The notes under the pieces were generated by a model. That model was not told the origin of the DNA and did not search any database. It saw nothing but the letters and a program-made list of their open reading frames with translations. Below, piece after piece: positions 17,188 through 26,435 of a DNA stretch of 64,000 bases (position 1 is the stretch's first letter; each line of letters begins with the position of its first letter). Location of the stretch: the NCBI GenBank assembly GCA_023426365.1, contig JAFAAW010000157.1, positions 24,744-88,743 of the forward strand, given 5' to 3'. Source of the stretch: Pseudomonadota bacterium. Its GTDB lineage: Bacteria; Pseudomonadota; Alphaproteobacteria; Rhodospirillales; Magnetospirillaceae. The position numbers were made by a program, and so were the translations under genes.

Positions 17188-17391
17188 GTGCAAGTTCTCG
17201 TTCGTGACAACAACGTCGACCAGGCCCTGAAGGCGCTCAAGAAGAAGATGCAGCGCGAGGGCGTTTTCCGCGAGATGAAGCTGCGCCGCAATTACGAGAA
17301 GCCCTCGGAGCGCCGCGCCCGCGAGAAGGCGGAGGCCGTGCGCCGCGCCCGCAAGCTGGAGCGCAAGCGCCTGGAGCGTGAGGGCTTCTAA
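17188..17391 (+). CDS. rpsU: 30S ribosomal protein S21
   Basis: 67 residues from the GTG at 17188: MQVLVRDNNVDQALKALKKK. The rest, with the basic helical RRARKLERKRLEREGF end, matches alphaproteobacterial S21. An in-frame ATG at 17107 would add 27 non-conserved residues, so the GTG is chosen; GAGGAG lies about 12 bases upstream. It is a component of the small ribosomal subunit near the anti-Shine-Dalgarno region. Confidence 0.95.
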   Translation: MQVLVRDNNVDQALKALKKKMQREGVFREMKLRRNYEKPSERRAREKAEAVRRARKLERKRLEREGF

Positions 17392-17766
17392 GGCGATAGC
17401 CGCCCGCGATTGTCGGCGGCCCTTGGCAAGTCTCCTCTACCCTCCATCGCCGAATAATTTTCGGTGACGGAGCGACAAGGACTGACCAAAGTCAATTGCG
17501 CAGGAGCGCCGCGATGACATCATCGCGGCGCTCTTGGCGTTTGTCGGCCCTGCATGTTCGGGTATCTCCCCCTGTCCCCGTCCCCCCGATGGCGGGACCC
17601 GACAACGCCAAGAGTGATCCCCGATAAAATGCCCAAGAATTGGGCAACGCACATCATTCCTATGGCATGCCTGTTTTGCAGGCAGCCATGCGCCATACGC
17701 AATGGATCGCCTACGCACACCCCTCTACGGTAGTCGCGAAGAAACAACGACCCGTGAGAGGTCCCC
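17392..17766. other. Intergenic region between rpsU and the Cache/MCP gene
   Basis: 375 bases with no convincing gene. It holds a strong hairpin at 17504-17533 (separate entry) and a second one at 17663-17688 (TGGCATGCCTG with CAGGCAGCCA, one-base bulge). Confidence 0.5.
17504..17533 (+). terminator. Hairpin, probable rpsU terminator
   Basis: GAGCGCCGCGATGA (17504-17517) and TCATCGCGGCGCTC (17520-17533) form a 14-bp perfect inverted repeat, followed by TTGGCGTTT. It lies about 110 bases past rpsU. The T-run is broken, so confidence is moderate. Confidence 0.55.
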
Positions 17767-18804
17767 ATGGCTTCCGTCGCCCACCTTCTGGAAATCACCA
17801 ACACCGTCGCCGTGGAGACCGATCAGAAGATCGACAGGATCCACGGCATCACCCGCCGCTCGCGCATGCTGGCGCTGAACGCCTCGATCGAAGCCCAGCG
17901 CGTCGGCCAATTGGGGCGCGGCTTCGCCGTGGTGGCGGACGAGGTCAAGGCGATCTCGTCGGAAATCTCGCAACTGACCGACAGCCTGCGCGGCGAGCTT
18001 AAGGGCAAGCTGGCCACCCTGTCGGATTTCGGGCGATCGCTGGCCGCCGAGGTGGACCGGGTGCGCGGCGAACGGCTGGCCGATCTGGCCCACAACGCCG
18101 TCGAGATCGCCGACCGCAACCTGTATGAGCGGTCGTGCGACGTGCGCTGGTGGGCCACCGACCAGGCGGTGGTGGATTGCGCCGCCCGCCCCGGCGACCA
18201 GACCCATGCCCACCACGCGGCCAAGCGGCTGGGCGTGATCTTGGCCTCCTACACCGTCTATCTGGACCTGTGGGTGGCCGACGCCTCGGGCCGGGTCGTC
18301 GCCAACGGCCGCCCCGGCCGCTATCCGGGCGCCGTCGGCACCGACGTGTCGGGCGAACAATGGTTCCAGGACGCCATGGCCACCCGCGACGGCGGCGAGT
18401 TCGCGGTCACCGATATCGCCCGCAACCCCAGCCTGGACAATGCGGTGGTCGCCACCTACGCCACCGCCATCCGGGCCGGCGGCGATGCCAACGGCACCCC
18501 CATCGGCGCGCTGGGCATCTTCTTCGACTGGCAGAGCCAGGGCCGCAGCATCGTCGAGGGCGTGCGGCTGTCGCCCGAGGAAAAGGCCAAAAGCCGCTGC
18601 CTGATCATCGATCGCAGCCACCGCATCATCGCCGATTCGGCGGGGTGCAGCGAGTTGTCGGAACACTTCCCGCTGGATACCCGGCGCGGCGAGCGCGGCC
18701 ATTACGTGGACAATTTCGGCAATGCCGTCGGCTATGCCCTGACCCCCGGTTACGAAACCTATGCGGGCCTGGGCTGGTACGGCGTGATCATTCAGGAACA
18801 ATAG
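17767..18804 (+). CDS. Soluble chemoreceptor-like protein: N-terminal MCP hairpin tip plus C-terminal Cache domain
   Basis: 345 residues. Residues about 15-75 match the tip of an MCP signalling hairpin (RRSRMLALNASIEAQRVG, then GRGFAVVADEVKAIS). A helical linker follows to about 125, then a Cache/PAS-like sensor (VYLDLWVADASGRVVANGR, GTDVSGEQWFQDAM, GALGIFFDW) to the end. There is no signal peptide or membrane helix, so both parts should be cytoplasmic. The domain order is the reverse of usual receptors and the coiled coil is very short. It could be a cytoplasmic cluster partner or a signal-binding decoy. Confidence 0.82.
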   Translation: MASVAHLLEITNTVAVETDQKIDRIHGITRRSRMLALNASIEAQRVGQLGRGFAVVADEVKAISSEISQLTDSLRGELKGKLATLSDFGRSLAAEVDRVRGERLADLAHNAVEIADRNLYERSCDVRWWATDQAVVDCAARPGDQTHAHHAAKRLGVILASYTVYLDLWVADASGRVVANGRPGRYPGAVGTDVSGEQWFQDAMATRDGGEFAVTDIARNPSLDNAVVATYATAIRAGGDANGTPIGALGIFFDWQSQGRSIVEGVRLSPEEKAKSRCLIIDRSHRIIADSAGCSELSEHFPLDTRRGERGHYVDNFGNAVGYALTPGYETYAGLGWYGVIIQEQ

Positions 18805-18916
18805 GGCGTTCACCCACGCGCTTGGGAAAGGCGCGGGGCGCGTGCGGGGGCATGGCCGAACCCGTGCCCGCGCCCCGGTGTTGGCAGGGGCACACACTCC
18901 AGCACAGGAGCACGCC

Positions 18917-19126
18917 ATGCCGCTTGCCCGTCAATCCACCCCGCACGACGCCGCCCAGACCCTGGCCGGCATCGACTTTCCCGCCGACCGCAGCAAGATC
19001 GTGGACTATGCCCGCAAGCACAACGCCTCGAATGAAGTGATCGAGGCGCTGTCGGGCATGCCCGACGACCAGTACACCAGCATGGCCGACGTCTTCAAAG
19101 GCCTGGGCAACCAAAGCCAGCGCTAG
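18917..19126 (+). CDS. DUF2795 family small protein
   Basis: 69 residues from the ATG at 18917, with AGGAG upstream. LAGIDFPADRSKIVDYARKH, then VIEALSGMPDDQYTSMADVFKGLG, matches the DUF2795 pattern (LxGxxFP...AxxNxAxxxVxxxLxxLPDxxYxSxxDV). The family is a small all-helical protein of unknown function. Confidence 0.85.
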   Translation: MPLARQSTPHDAAQTLAGIDFPADRSKIVDYARKHNASNEVIEALSGMPDDQYTSMADVFKGLGNQSQR

Positions 19127-19175
19127 ACCGTCGAGCCCCCTCGCCGGGCGCGCGCATCCGCCGCGCCTCCCGCAT

Positions 19176-19197
19176 CCCCCGCCCGTCGGGCGGGGGG
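19176..19197 (+). terminator. GC hairpin after the DUF2795 gene
   Basis: CCCCCGCCC-GTC-GGGCGGGGG gives a nine-pair stem followed by GCTT. It is very GC-rich but lacks a T-run. Confidence 0.45.
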
Positions 19198-19257
19198 CTT
19201 GCGGCCCGAAGGGCGACATCCCACCTGCCAGGACGTAACCCGATGCGGAGGACGCCC

Positions 19258-19701
19258 ATGGCCGAGTGGTCGCTCGTTCCCTATCTGATGGTTCCCGATG
19301 GCGCGGCGGCCATCGACTTCTATACCAAAGCGTTCGGAGCCACCGAGGTGGTCCGCCTGACCACCCCGGACGGCAGTCGCGTGGTCCACGCCGAGCTGTC
19401 CGTCCAGGGCGCCAAACTGTTCCTGGCCGACGAATGCGGCGACCCCATCCAGCCCGGCGGCCGCATCGGCCTGCACCTGGAGGTGCCCGACGCCGACGCG
19501 GCCCAGGATCGCGCCGCCCAGGCGGGGGCACGGATCACCATGCCGGTGTCCGAGATGTTCTGGGGGGCGCGCTACGGCAAGCTGGAAGACCCCTACGGCA
19601 TCGTGTGGTCGCTGTCCCACCAGGTGCGCCAGCCGTCCGAGGCGGAAATCAAGGAGGCCATCGCCGATTGGTGCTCCAACATGGCGTCGGCCAATCCGTA
19701 G
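19258..19701 (+). CDS. VOC superfamily protein (PhnB/glyoxalase-like)
   Basis: 147 residues from the ATG at 19258, preceded by GGAGG. It has the PhnB-like pattern LVPYLMVPDGAAAIDFYTKAFGA, then FLADE, then a second repeat ending MFWGARYGKLEDPYGIVWSL. VOC proteins bind a metal between paired beta-alpha-beta-beta-beta modules and carry out diverse chemistry. The specific reaction is unknown. No neighbour helps. Confidence 0.85.
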   Translation: MAEWSLVPYLMVPDGAAAIDFYTKAFGATEVVRLTTPDGSRVVHAELSVQGAKLFLADECGDPIQPGGRIGLHLEVPDADAAQDRAAQAGARITMPVSEMFWGARYGKLEDPYGIVWSLSHQVRQPSEAEIKEAIADWCSNMASANP

Positions 19702-19755
19702 GGCGCCGCGCCGCCCTGGACGCGCATCCCGCGCGGGGCCAACGGCCGGATGCCA

Positions 19756-19787
19756 AAACGAAAACGGCGGCCCCAGGGGGCCGCCGT
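19756..19787 (-). terminator. Rho-independent terminator of the pnt operon
   Basis: ACGGCGGCCCC (19764-19774) pairs with GGGGCCGCCGT (19777-19787). The flanking AAAACGAAAA reads as a T-rich tail on the minus strand, just after pntB. Confidence 0.8.
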
Positions 19788-19813
19788 CGGTCGTGTCGCG
19801 GTAACGCGGGCAA

Positions 19814-21211
19814 TCAGCCCAACGCGCCCACGATCTCCTCGGTCACCTTCTTCGCATCGCCGAACAGCATCATGGTGTTCGGGCGGAAGAACAGCTCGTT
19901 CTCGACGCCGGCATAGCCCGACGCCATGGACCGCTTGATGAACAGCACGGTCTTGGCCTTTTCCACATCCAGGATGGGCATGCCGTAGATGGCGCTGGTC
20001 GGGTCGGTCTTGGCCGCCGGGTTGGTGACGTCGTTGGCGCCGATCACGAAGGCCACGTCAGCGGTGCCGAATTCGTGGTTGATCTCCTCCAGCTCGAACA
20101 CCTCGTCATAGGGCACGTTGGCCTCGGCCAGCAGCACGTTCATGTGACCGGGCATGCGGCCCGCCACCGGGTGGATGGCATAGCGCACGTCCACGCCCTC
20201 GGCCTTGAGCATGTCGGCCATTTCGCGCAGCGCATGCTGGGCCTGGGCCACCGCCATGCCGTAGCCCGGCACGATGATGACCTTGGACGAGTTCTTCATG
20301 ATGAAGGCCGCGTCGTCGGCCGAGCCGGCCTTGACCGCCTTGTCGCCGCCGGCGCCGCCCGGGCCGGCCGCCGCGGTCTCGCCGCCGAAGCCACCCAGGA
20401 TCACGTTGAAGATCGAGCGGTTCATGCCCTTGCACATGATGTAGGACAGGATCGCGCCCGACGAGCCGACCAGCGCGCCGACGATGATCAGCAGCGGGTT
20501 GTGCAGCGTGAAGCCGATGCCGGCCGCCGCCCAGCCCGAATACGAGTTGAGCATGGACACCACGACGGGCATGTCGGCGCCGCCGATGGGCAGGATCAGC
20601 AGGAAGCCCAGCGCCAGGGCGATGACGGTGATGACCACGAACAGCGTCACCGAATCGGCGCCCAGCGAGAACATGGCGATCAGCACCAGCATCAGGATGC
20701 CCAGGCCGGCATTGAGCGCATGCTGCATGGGGAACACCAGCGGCTTGCCCGACACCAGGCCCTGCAGCTTGCCGAAGGCGACCAGCGAGCCGGTGAAGGT
20801 GATGGCGCCGATGGCGACGCCCAGGCTCATCTCGATCTTCGAGGCGATCTTGATGGTGCCCTCGGCCGACAGGATGCCATAGGCCTCGGGCGCGGCCAGG
20901 GCGGCGCCCGCCACGAACACGGCGGCCAGACCGACCAGCGAGTGGAACGCCGCCACCAATTGCGGCAGGGCGGTCATCTCGATCTTCTTGGCGACCACAT
21001 AGCCGATGCCGCCGCCGATGGCGATGCCCAGCGGGATCAGCAGCCACGAGGTATGGGGCGAGATCACCGTGGTGATGATGGCGATGGCCATGCCGGCCAT
21101 GCCCCAGCGGTTGCCGCCCTGCGAGGTTTCCGGGCTGGACAGCCCGCGCAGCGCCATGATCATGCAGACCGCGGCGACCAGATACGCGAATTGCGTCAAG
21201 TTCTCAGACAT
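19814..21211 (-). CDS. pntB: NAD(P) transhydrogenase subunit beta
   Basis: 465 residues, the usual length. The N-terminal two-thirds is a multi-helix membrane domain (dII). The C-terminal NADP(H)-binding domain (dIII) has VIIVPGYGMAVAQAQHAL, HPVAGRMPGHMNVLLAEA and GANDVTNPAAKTDPTSAIYGM. With the two alpha parts it forms the proton-translocating transhydrogenase, making NADPH from NADH with the proton gradient. It is the last gene of the three-gene operon, 13 bases after pntAB. Confidence 0.97.
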   Translation of the reverse strand: MSENLTQFAYLVAAVCMIMALRGLSSPETSQGGNRWGMAGMAIAIITTVISPHTSWLLIPLGIAIGGGIGYVVAKKIEMTALPQLVAAFHSLVGLAAVFVAGAALAAPEAYGILSAEGTIKIASKIEMSLGVAIGAITFTGSLVAFGKLQGLVSGKPLVFPMQHALNAGLGILMLVLIAMFSLGADSVTLFVVITVIALALGFLLILPIGGADMPVVVSMLNSYSGWAAAGIGFTLHNPLLIIVGALVGSSGAILSYIMCKGMNRSIFNVILGGFGGETAAAGPGGAGGDKAVKAGSADDAAFIMKNSSKVIIVPGYGMAVAQAQHALREMADMLKAEGVDVRYAIHPVAGRMPGHMNVLLAEANVPYDEVFELEEINHEFGTADVAFVIGANDVTNPAAKTDPTSAIYGMPILDVEKAKTVLFIKRSMASGYAGVENELFFRPNTMMLFGDAKKVTEEIVGALG

Positions 21212-21224
21212 AGTCGCCGTCCCC

Positions 21225-21626
21225 TTACTTCTGCTTCTTCTTGAACATGGACAGCATGCGCTGCGTCACCAGGAAGCCGCCGAAGATGTTGATCGAGGCC
21301 AGGATGACGGCCAGGAAACCCAGCAGCTTGGAGGCGAACACGTCGGTCGAGGCGGCGACCAGCGCGCCCACGATGATGACCGACGACACCGCGTTGGTGA
21401 CGGCCATCAGCGGCGAGTGCAGCGCGGGCGTCACGCGCCACACCACGTAATAGCCGACGAAGCAGGCCAGCACGAAGACGGTGAACAGGCTCATGAAGCC
21501 CATGCCATGCTCGGCGCCCGAGGCCAGTTGGGTGGCCTGCTGGGCCAGCAGGGCGGCCTTGGCGGCGACCGCCTGGGCGTCGGTGGCCAGTTGGGCGGCG
21601 CCGTCCACAATATCCTTGGGGTCCAT
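21225..21626 (-). CDS. pntAB: NAD(P) transhydrogenase subunit alpha, membrane part
   Basis: 133 residues: a polar Ala-rich N-terminus, then three to four membrane helices (FMSLFTVFVLACFVGYYVVW, NAVSSVIIVGALVAA, LLGFLAVILASINIFGGFLV) and a basic end. This is the separately encoded alpha-2 subunit seen in Rhodospirillum-type enzymes, in contrast with the fused PntA of enterobacteria. It contributes the alpha side of the proton channel. Confidence 0.95.
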   Translation of the reverse strand: MDPKDIVDGAAQLATDAQAVAAKAALLAQQATQLASGAEHGMGFMSLFTVFVLACFVGYYVVWRVTPALHSPLMAVTNAVSSVIIVGALVAASTDVFASKLLGFLAVILASINIFGGFLVTQRMLSMFKKKQK

Positions 21627-21638
21627 TGCGATTCCTCC

Positions 21639-22766
<1,128 letters not shown>

Positions 22767-23087
22767 TATCTTTTATCCCCTACTCGAGAGACGGGCTGCC
22801 TTTGTTCATCGACAGGCGGGCGGAAAACTACCCCCCACGGGCGCTTGGCGCAATTTTACATCAATCCAGACGCCATAACCTATCGTTTTGTTTCGCCTAT
22901 TCGGCATGCTCCACCCTGTCCGGCGGCTGTTGTGCAGCGCACCAATTAACCGACTTACACCACTTAAGGCGTCGAGGCGAGGAGATCGTGCGAACTATGC
23001 CGTCTGGGTAGTTGACAGGGCTGGAAGCCCACCCGCCCCTTGGGGTAGGGCCGGGTAGCAACCCCTTCCCGCCCCGCCAGGACGGGG
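22767..23087. other. Intergenic region upstream of pntAA
   Basis: 321 bases between two minus-strand genes. Nested repeats ACCCG/CGGGT with CCCCTTGGGG inside (23031-23056) could form a terminator-like structure for the kinase gene upstream. The half nearest pntAA is AT-richer and should hold its promoter. The one short plus-strand frame there has no ribosome binding site. Confidence 0.4.
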
Positions 23088-24428
23088 CTAGCCGTGCAGG
23101 CCCACGGCCGCCAGGGCGCGGGCCTGGCGATCGGCCAGCGCGTCCACGTCGAAATCGGCGACCAGATCGTGGAACAATTGGTGCCAGTTCACTTCGGCCT
23201 TGAGGTGCAGGAACACCGACCCCAGGCCGATGGCGGCGCGGTCCATCAGCACGAATTCGCGCGGCGGCGCCACCCCGCCGATCCGCCTCAGCTCGGCATG
23301 CACCTTTTCCGCCACCTCGCGGCCATAGGCGCCGGAATTGGTTTCGTCGATGGCGCGCGCCCGGTTCTCCAGCAGCGGCGCATAGATGAAGCGCGCCCAG
23401 ATGTTGAGCACCGCCACCGCCTCCTTGCCGAGGTCGTGGAAGCCCCAGGTGCGGTAGGCTTCCACCGCCAGCTCCTCGTCGTCGCGGTCGATGGCATGGT
23501 AAAGGTCGATGACGCCCTTGACCATGCGCGGCGGAAAGACGCGGATGCAGCCGAAATCCAGCAGGTTGATGGAGTGGTCGTCGGGCCGCACCGTGTAATT
23601 GCCCAGGTGCGGGTCGCCGTGGATGACGCCGTAATTGTAGAACGGCACGTACCAGGCGCGGAACATGTTCATGGCGACCTGATTGCGCACCTCGATGGGC
23701 GCGTCCACCCGGCTGAGGATGCGTTCGCCGTCCAGCCACGACATGGTCAGCAGGCGCTGGGTGGTCAGCTCGGGCACCACCTGGGGCACGTGCACGCCGT
23801 TTTCCGTCACCAGCATATGGGCGTAAAGCTGCATGTGCCGGGCCTCGCGCTGGTAGTCCAGTTCCTCGCGCAGGCGTTCGGTCAGTTCCTCGTGGATGTT
23901 GCTGGTGTCGATGGCGCGGTCATAGGCGCCGTAAAGGCCGAAGATGACCTTGAGCTGGCGCAGGTCGGCCTCGACCACGCTGGCCATGTCGGGATATTGC
24001 AGCTTGCACGCAAGCCGCCGGCCGTCATGGCCAACCGCGCGGTGCACCTGGCCCAGCGAGGCGGCGGCCGCCGCCTCGTGCTCGAAGTCCTGGAACTTGC
24101 CTTGCCAATCCGGCCCCAGTTCGGCCGCCATGCGGCGCTTGACGAAGGGCCAGCCCATTTGCGGCGCGTTGGCCTGCAACTGCGCCAGTTCGCCGGCATA
24201 TTCGCGCGGCAACGCCTCGGGGATGGTGGACAGGATCTGGGCCACCTTCATCAGCGGCCCCTTGAGGCCGCCCAGCGCCGTCTTGAGTTCGGCGGCGTGG
24301 CGGTCGCGGTCCATGCGCACGCCCAATACCCGCTCGGCGCCCAGGCGGGCCGCCAGGCCACCCACCGCCACCCCCACCTGGGCATAGCGCTTGACCCGTC
24401 CGCCGAGAGAGTTGAGTTCATCCGCCAT
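23088..24428 (-). CDS. ABC1/UbiB family atypical kinase
   Basis: 446 residues. It has LKGPLMKVAQILSTIPEALP near residue 55, the Ala-rich loop AAAAASLGQVHRA, the ATP lysine in RRLACKLQYP, HGDPHLGNY (catalytic) and LLDFGCIRVF (metal). The KxGQ motif typical of the family reads KVAQ here. ABC1 proteins support ubiquinone synthesis through lipid-dependent ATPase activity. There is no C-terminal membrane anchor as in UbiB, so it is closer to the COQ8/ADCK branch. Confidence 0.92.
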   Translation of the reverse strand: MADELNSLGGRVKRYAQVGVAVGGLAARLGAERVLGVRMDRDRHAAELKTALGGLKGPLMKVAQILSTIPEALPREYAGELAQLQANAPQMGWPFVKRRMAAELGPDWQGKFQDFEHEAAAAASLGQVHRAVGHDGRRLACKLQYPDMASVVEADLRQLKVIFGLYGAYDRAIDTSNIHEELTERLREELDYQREARHMQLYAHMLVTENGVHVPQVVPELTTQRLLTMSWLDGERILSRVDAPIEVRNQVAMNMFRAWYVPFYNYGVIHGDPHLGNYTVRPDDHSINLLDFGCIRVFPPRMVKGVIDLYHAIDRDDEELAVEAYRTWGFHDLGKEAVAVLNIWARFIYAPLLENRARAIDETNSGAYGREVAEKVHAELRRIGGVAPPREFVLMDRAAIGLGSVFLHLKAEVNWHQLFHDLVADFDVDALADRQARALAAVGLHG

Positions 24429-24534
24429 GGCCGTGCCCCGTCCTTAACCGCGACGCCAGGAAGGCGGGAGGAAGCGCCGAGCAAAGGACACCTTGCCTAT
24501 CCCTCGCCCCCTCCCGCCGTCGCACTCGTTTCCC

Positions 24535-26313
24535 CTACATCGCTTCCAGCTCGTCGATGAAGCCCAGCACCACGTCCAAACCCTGGCGCCAGAAGGCCGG
24601 GTCGCTGGCGTCCAGCCCGAAGGGGGCCAGCAATTCCTTGTGGCGATGGACCCCGCCGGCCCGCAGCATGTCCAGGTACTTGGCCGGGAAGTCCGGCACC
24701 TTGCCGCTGCGGTAGACCGAATAGAGCGAGTTCACCAGGCAATCGCCGAAGGCATAGGCGTAGACGTAGAAGGGCGAGTGGATGAAGTGCGGGATGTAGG
24801 TCCAGAACCACTTGTATTCATCGTCGAAACGCAGCGCCGGGCCGAGCGAATCGGTCTGCACCTGCATCCACAGCTCGCCGATGCGCTCGGCCGGCAATTC
24901 GCCGCGGCGGCGTTCCTCGTGCACCAGGGTTTCGAACTGGTAGAAGGCGATCTGGCGCACCACGGTGTTCAGCATGTCCTCGACCTTGCCGGCCAGCATG
25001 GCCTTGCGCCGGGTCGGATCGGTCTCCGCCGCCAGCATGGCCTGGAAGGTCAGCATCTCGCCGAACACCGAGGCGGTCTCGGCCAGCGTCAGCGGGGTGT
25101 CGGCCATCAGCCCGCCCTGCCCCGCCGCCAGCACCTGATGAACGCCATGGCCCAGTTCGTGCGCCAGCGTCATCACGTCGCGGGTCTTGCCCTGGAAATT
25201 GACCAGCAGATAGGGGTGCACCGTGGTCACCGTGGGATGGGCGAAGGCGCCGGGGCTTTTGCCCGGCCGCACGGGGGCGTCGATCCAGTTGCGGTCGAAG
25301 AAGCGCTTGCCCACCGCCGCCATGTCGGGGCTGAACGCGCCATAGGCCCCCAGCACCGAATCGCGCGCCTGTTCCCAGGTGAAGGTGCGGTCGTCGGAAT
25401 CGGGCAGCGGCGCGTTGCGGTCCCAGTAATCCAGGCGATCGACGCCGAACCACTTGGCCTTGAGCTTGTAATAGCGGTGCGAAAGCTGGCCGTAGCAGCC
25501 GCGCACCGCCGACACCAGCGCGTCCACCACCTCGTCTTCGACCTGATTGGACAGGTTGCGATAGGATTGCGGGCGCGGGTACTTGCGCCACTTGTCCTCG
25601 ATCTCCTTGTCCTTGGCCAGGGTGTTGGTGATCAGCGCGAACAGCGAGGCGTTCTCGCCCAGCACCTTGCCCAGGGTCGCGGCCGCCGCCTTGCGGGTGG
25701 CGGGATCGCGGTCGCTCATCAGATGCAGCGCCTCGGCCGAGGTCAGCATCCTGTCGCCCAGGGGAAAGCGCAGCCGCGCCATGGTTTCATCGAACAGGCG
25801 GTTCCAGGCGCCGCGGCCCGCCACCGACTTTTCGTGCAGCAACTGCTCCACCTCGTCCGACAATTGGTGCGGGCGGAACACGCGCACGTCGCGCAGCCAC
25901 GGCGCATAGCGCTTGGCCGCCGGGTCCGCCAGCTTGGCCGCCAGCACGTCGTCGTCCAGCCGGTTGATCTCCAGCGTGAAGAACAGGGTATGGGTGGAGA
26001 TGTCGGTCACCCGCTCCTGCATGCCCTGATAGAAGCGGCCGCGTTCGGGGTCGGTCTGGTCGCCCGCATACAGCAGTTGGGCATAGGACAGGACGCGGTA
26101 CATCACCTCGCCCATGCGTTCGTATTCGGCGATGGCGGCGCCGAACTCGGCCCCGCTCAGCCCGGCCAGCTTGCCGGCATAGGCCTGCTGGAAGGCTTCG
26201 GCCGCCACGGCCATGGCCGAAAGATCGGCTTCCAGTTGCGGAGAATCGGGGGCGGGATAAAGATCGGAAAGGTCCCATTCCGGGAGGGCGCCGAGGTTTT
26301 CGATGACGGTCAT
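24535..26313 (-). CDS. pepF: Oligoendopeptidase F (M3 metallopeptidase)
   Basis: 592 residues, the usual size. The zinc motif HELGHGVHQ lies near residue 384, and the M3B C-terminal region with FDDEYKWFWTYIPHFIHSPFYVYAYAFG (given in parts: FWTYIPHFIHSPFYVYAYAF) follows. It cleaves short peptides in the cytoplasm. It is divergent from the acyl-CoA ligase gene at 26436. Confidence 0.96.
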   Translation of the reverse strand: MTVIENLGALPEWDLSDLYPAPDSPQLEADLSAMAVAAEAFQQAYAGKLAGLSGAEFGAAIAEYERMGEVMYRVLSYAQLLYAGDQTDPERGRFYQGMQERVTDISTHTLFFTLEINRLDDDVLAAKLADPAAKRYAPWLRDVRVFRPHQLSDEVEQLLHEKSVAGRGAWNRLFDETMARLRFPLGDRMLTSAEALHLMSDRDPATRKAAAATLGKVLGENASLFALITNTLAKDKEIEDKWRKYPRPQSYRNLSNQVEDEVVDALVSAVRGCYGQLSHRYYKLKAKWFGVDRLDYWDRNAPLPDSDDRTFTWEQARDSVLGAYGAFSPDMAAVGKRFFDRNWIDAPVRPGKSPGAFAHPTVTTVHPYLLVNFQGKTRDVMTLAHELGHGVHQVLAAGQGGLMADTPLTLAETASVFGEMLTFQAMLAAETDPTRRKAMLAGKVEDMLNTVVRQIAFYQFETLVHEERRRGELPAERIGELWMQVQTDSLGPALRFDDEYKWFWTYIPHFIHSPFYVYAYAFGDCLVNSLYSVYRSGKVPDFPAKYLDMLRAGGVHRHKELLAPFGLDASDPAFWRQGLDVVLGFIDELEAM

Positions 26314-26435
26314 TCAGTGACTCCTTACCCGGGACGGGATATGGGTATGTTTGCCGGAACGGCCAAGAACGGACGCCTATCAAAAGGCGCTTTGACAACG
26401 TAATCAAGGGGGGCGGCGTCGCCCGGGGAGCAGGA

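Noticed and set aside
22802..23011. Small plus-strand open frame upstream of pntAA
   Set aside because: No ribosome binding site and no family pattern; it lies in the promoter region of the minus-strand pnt operon.
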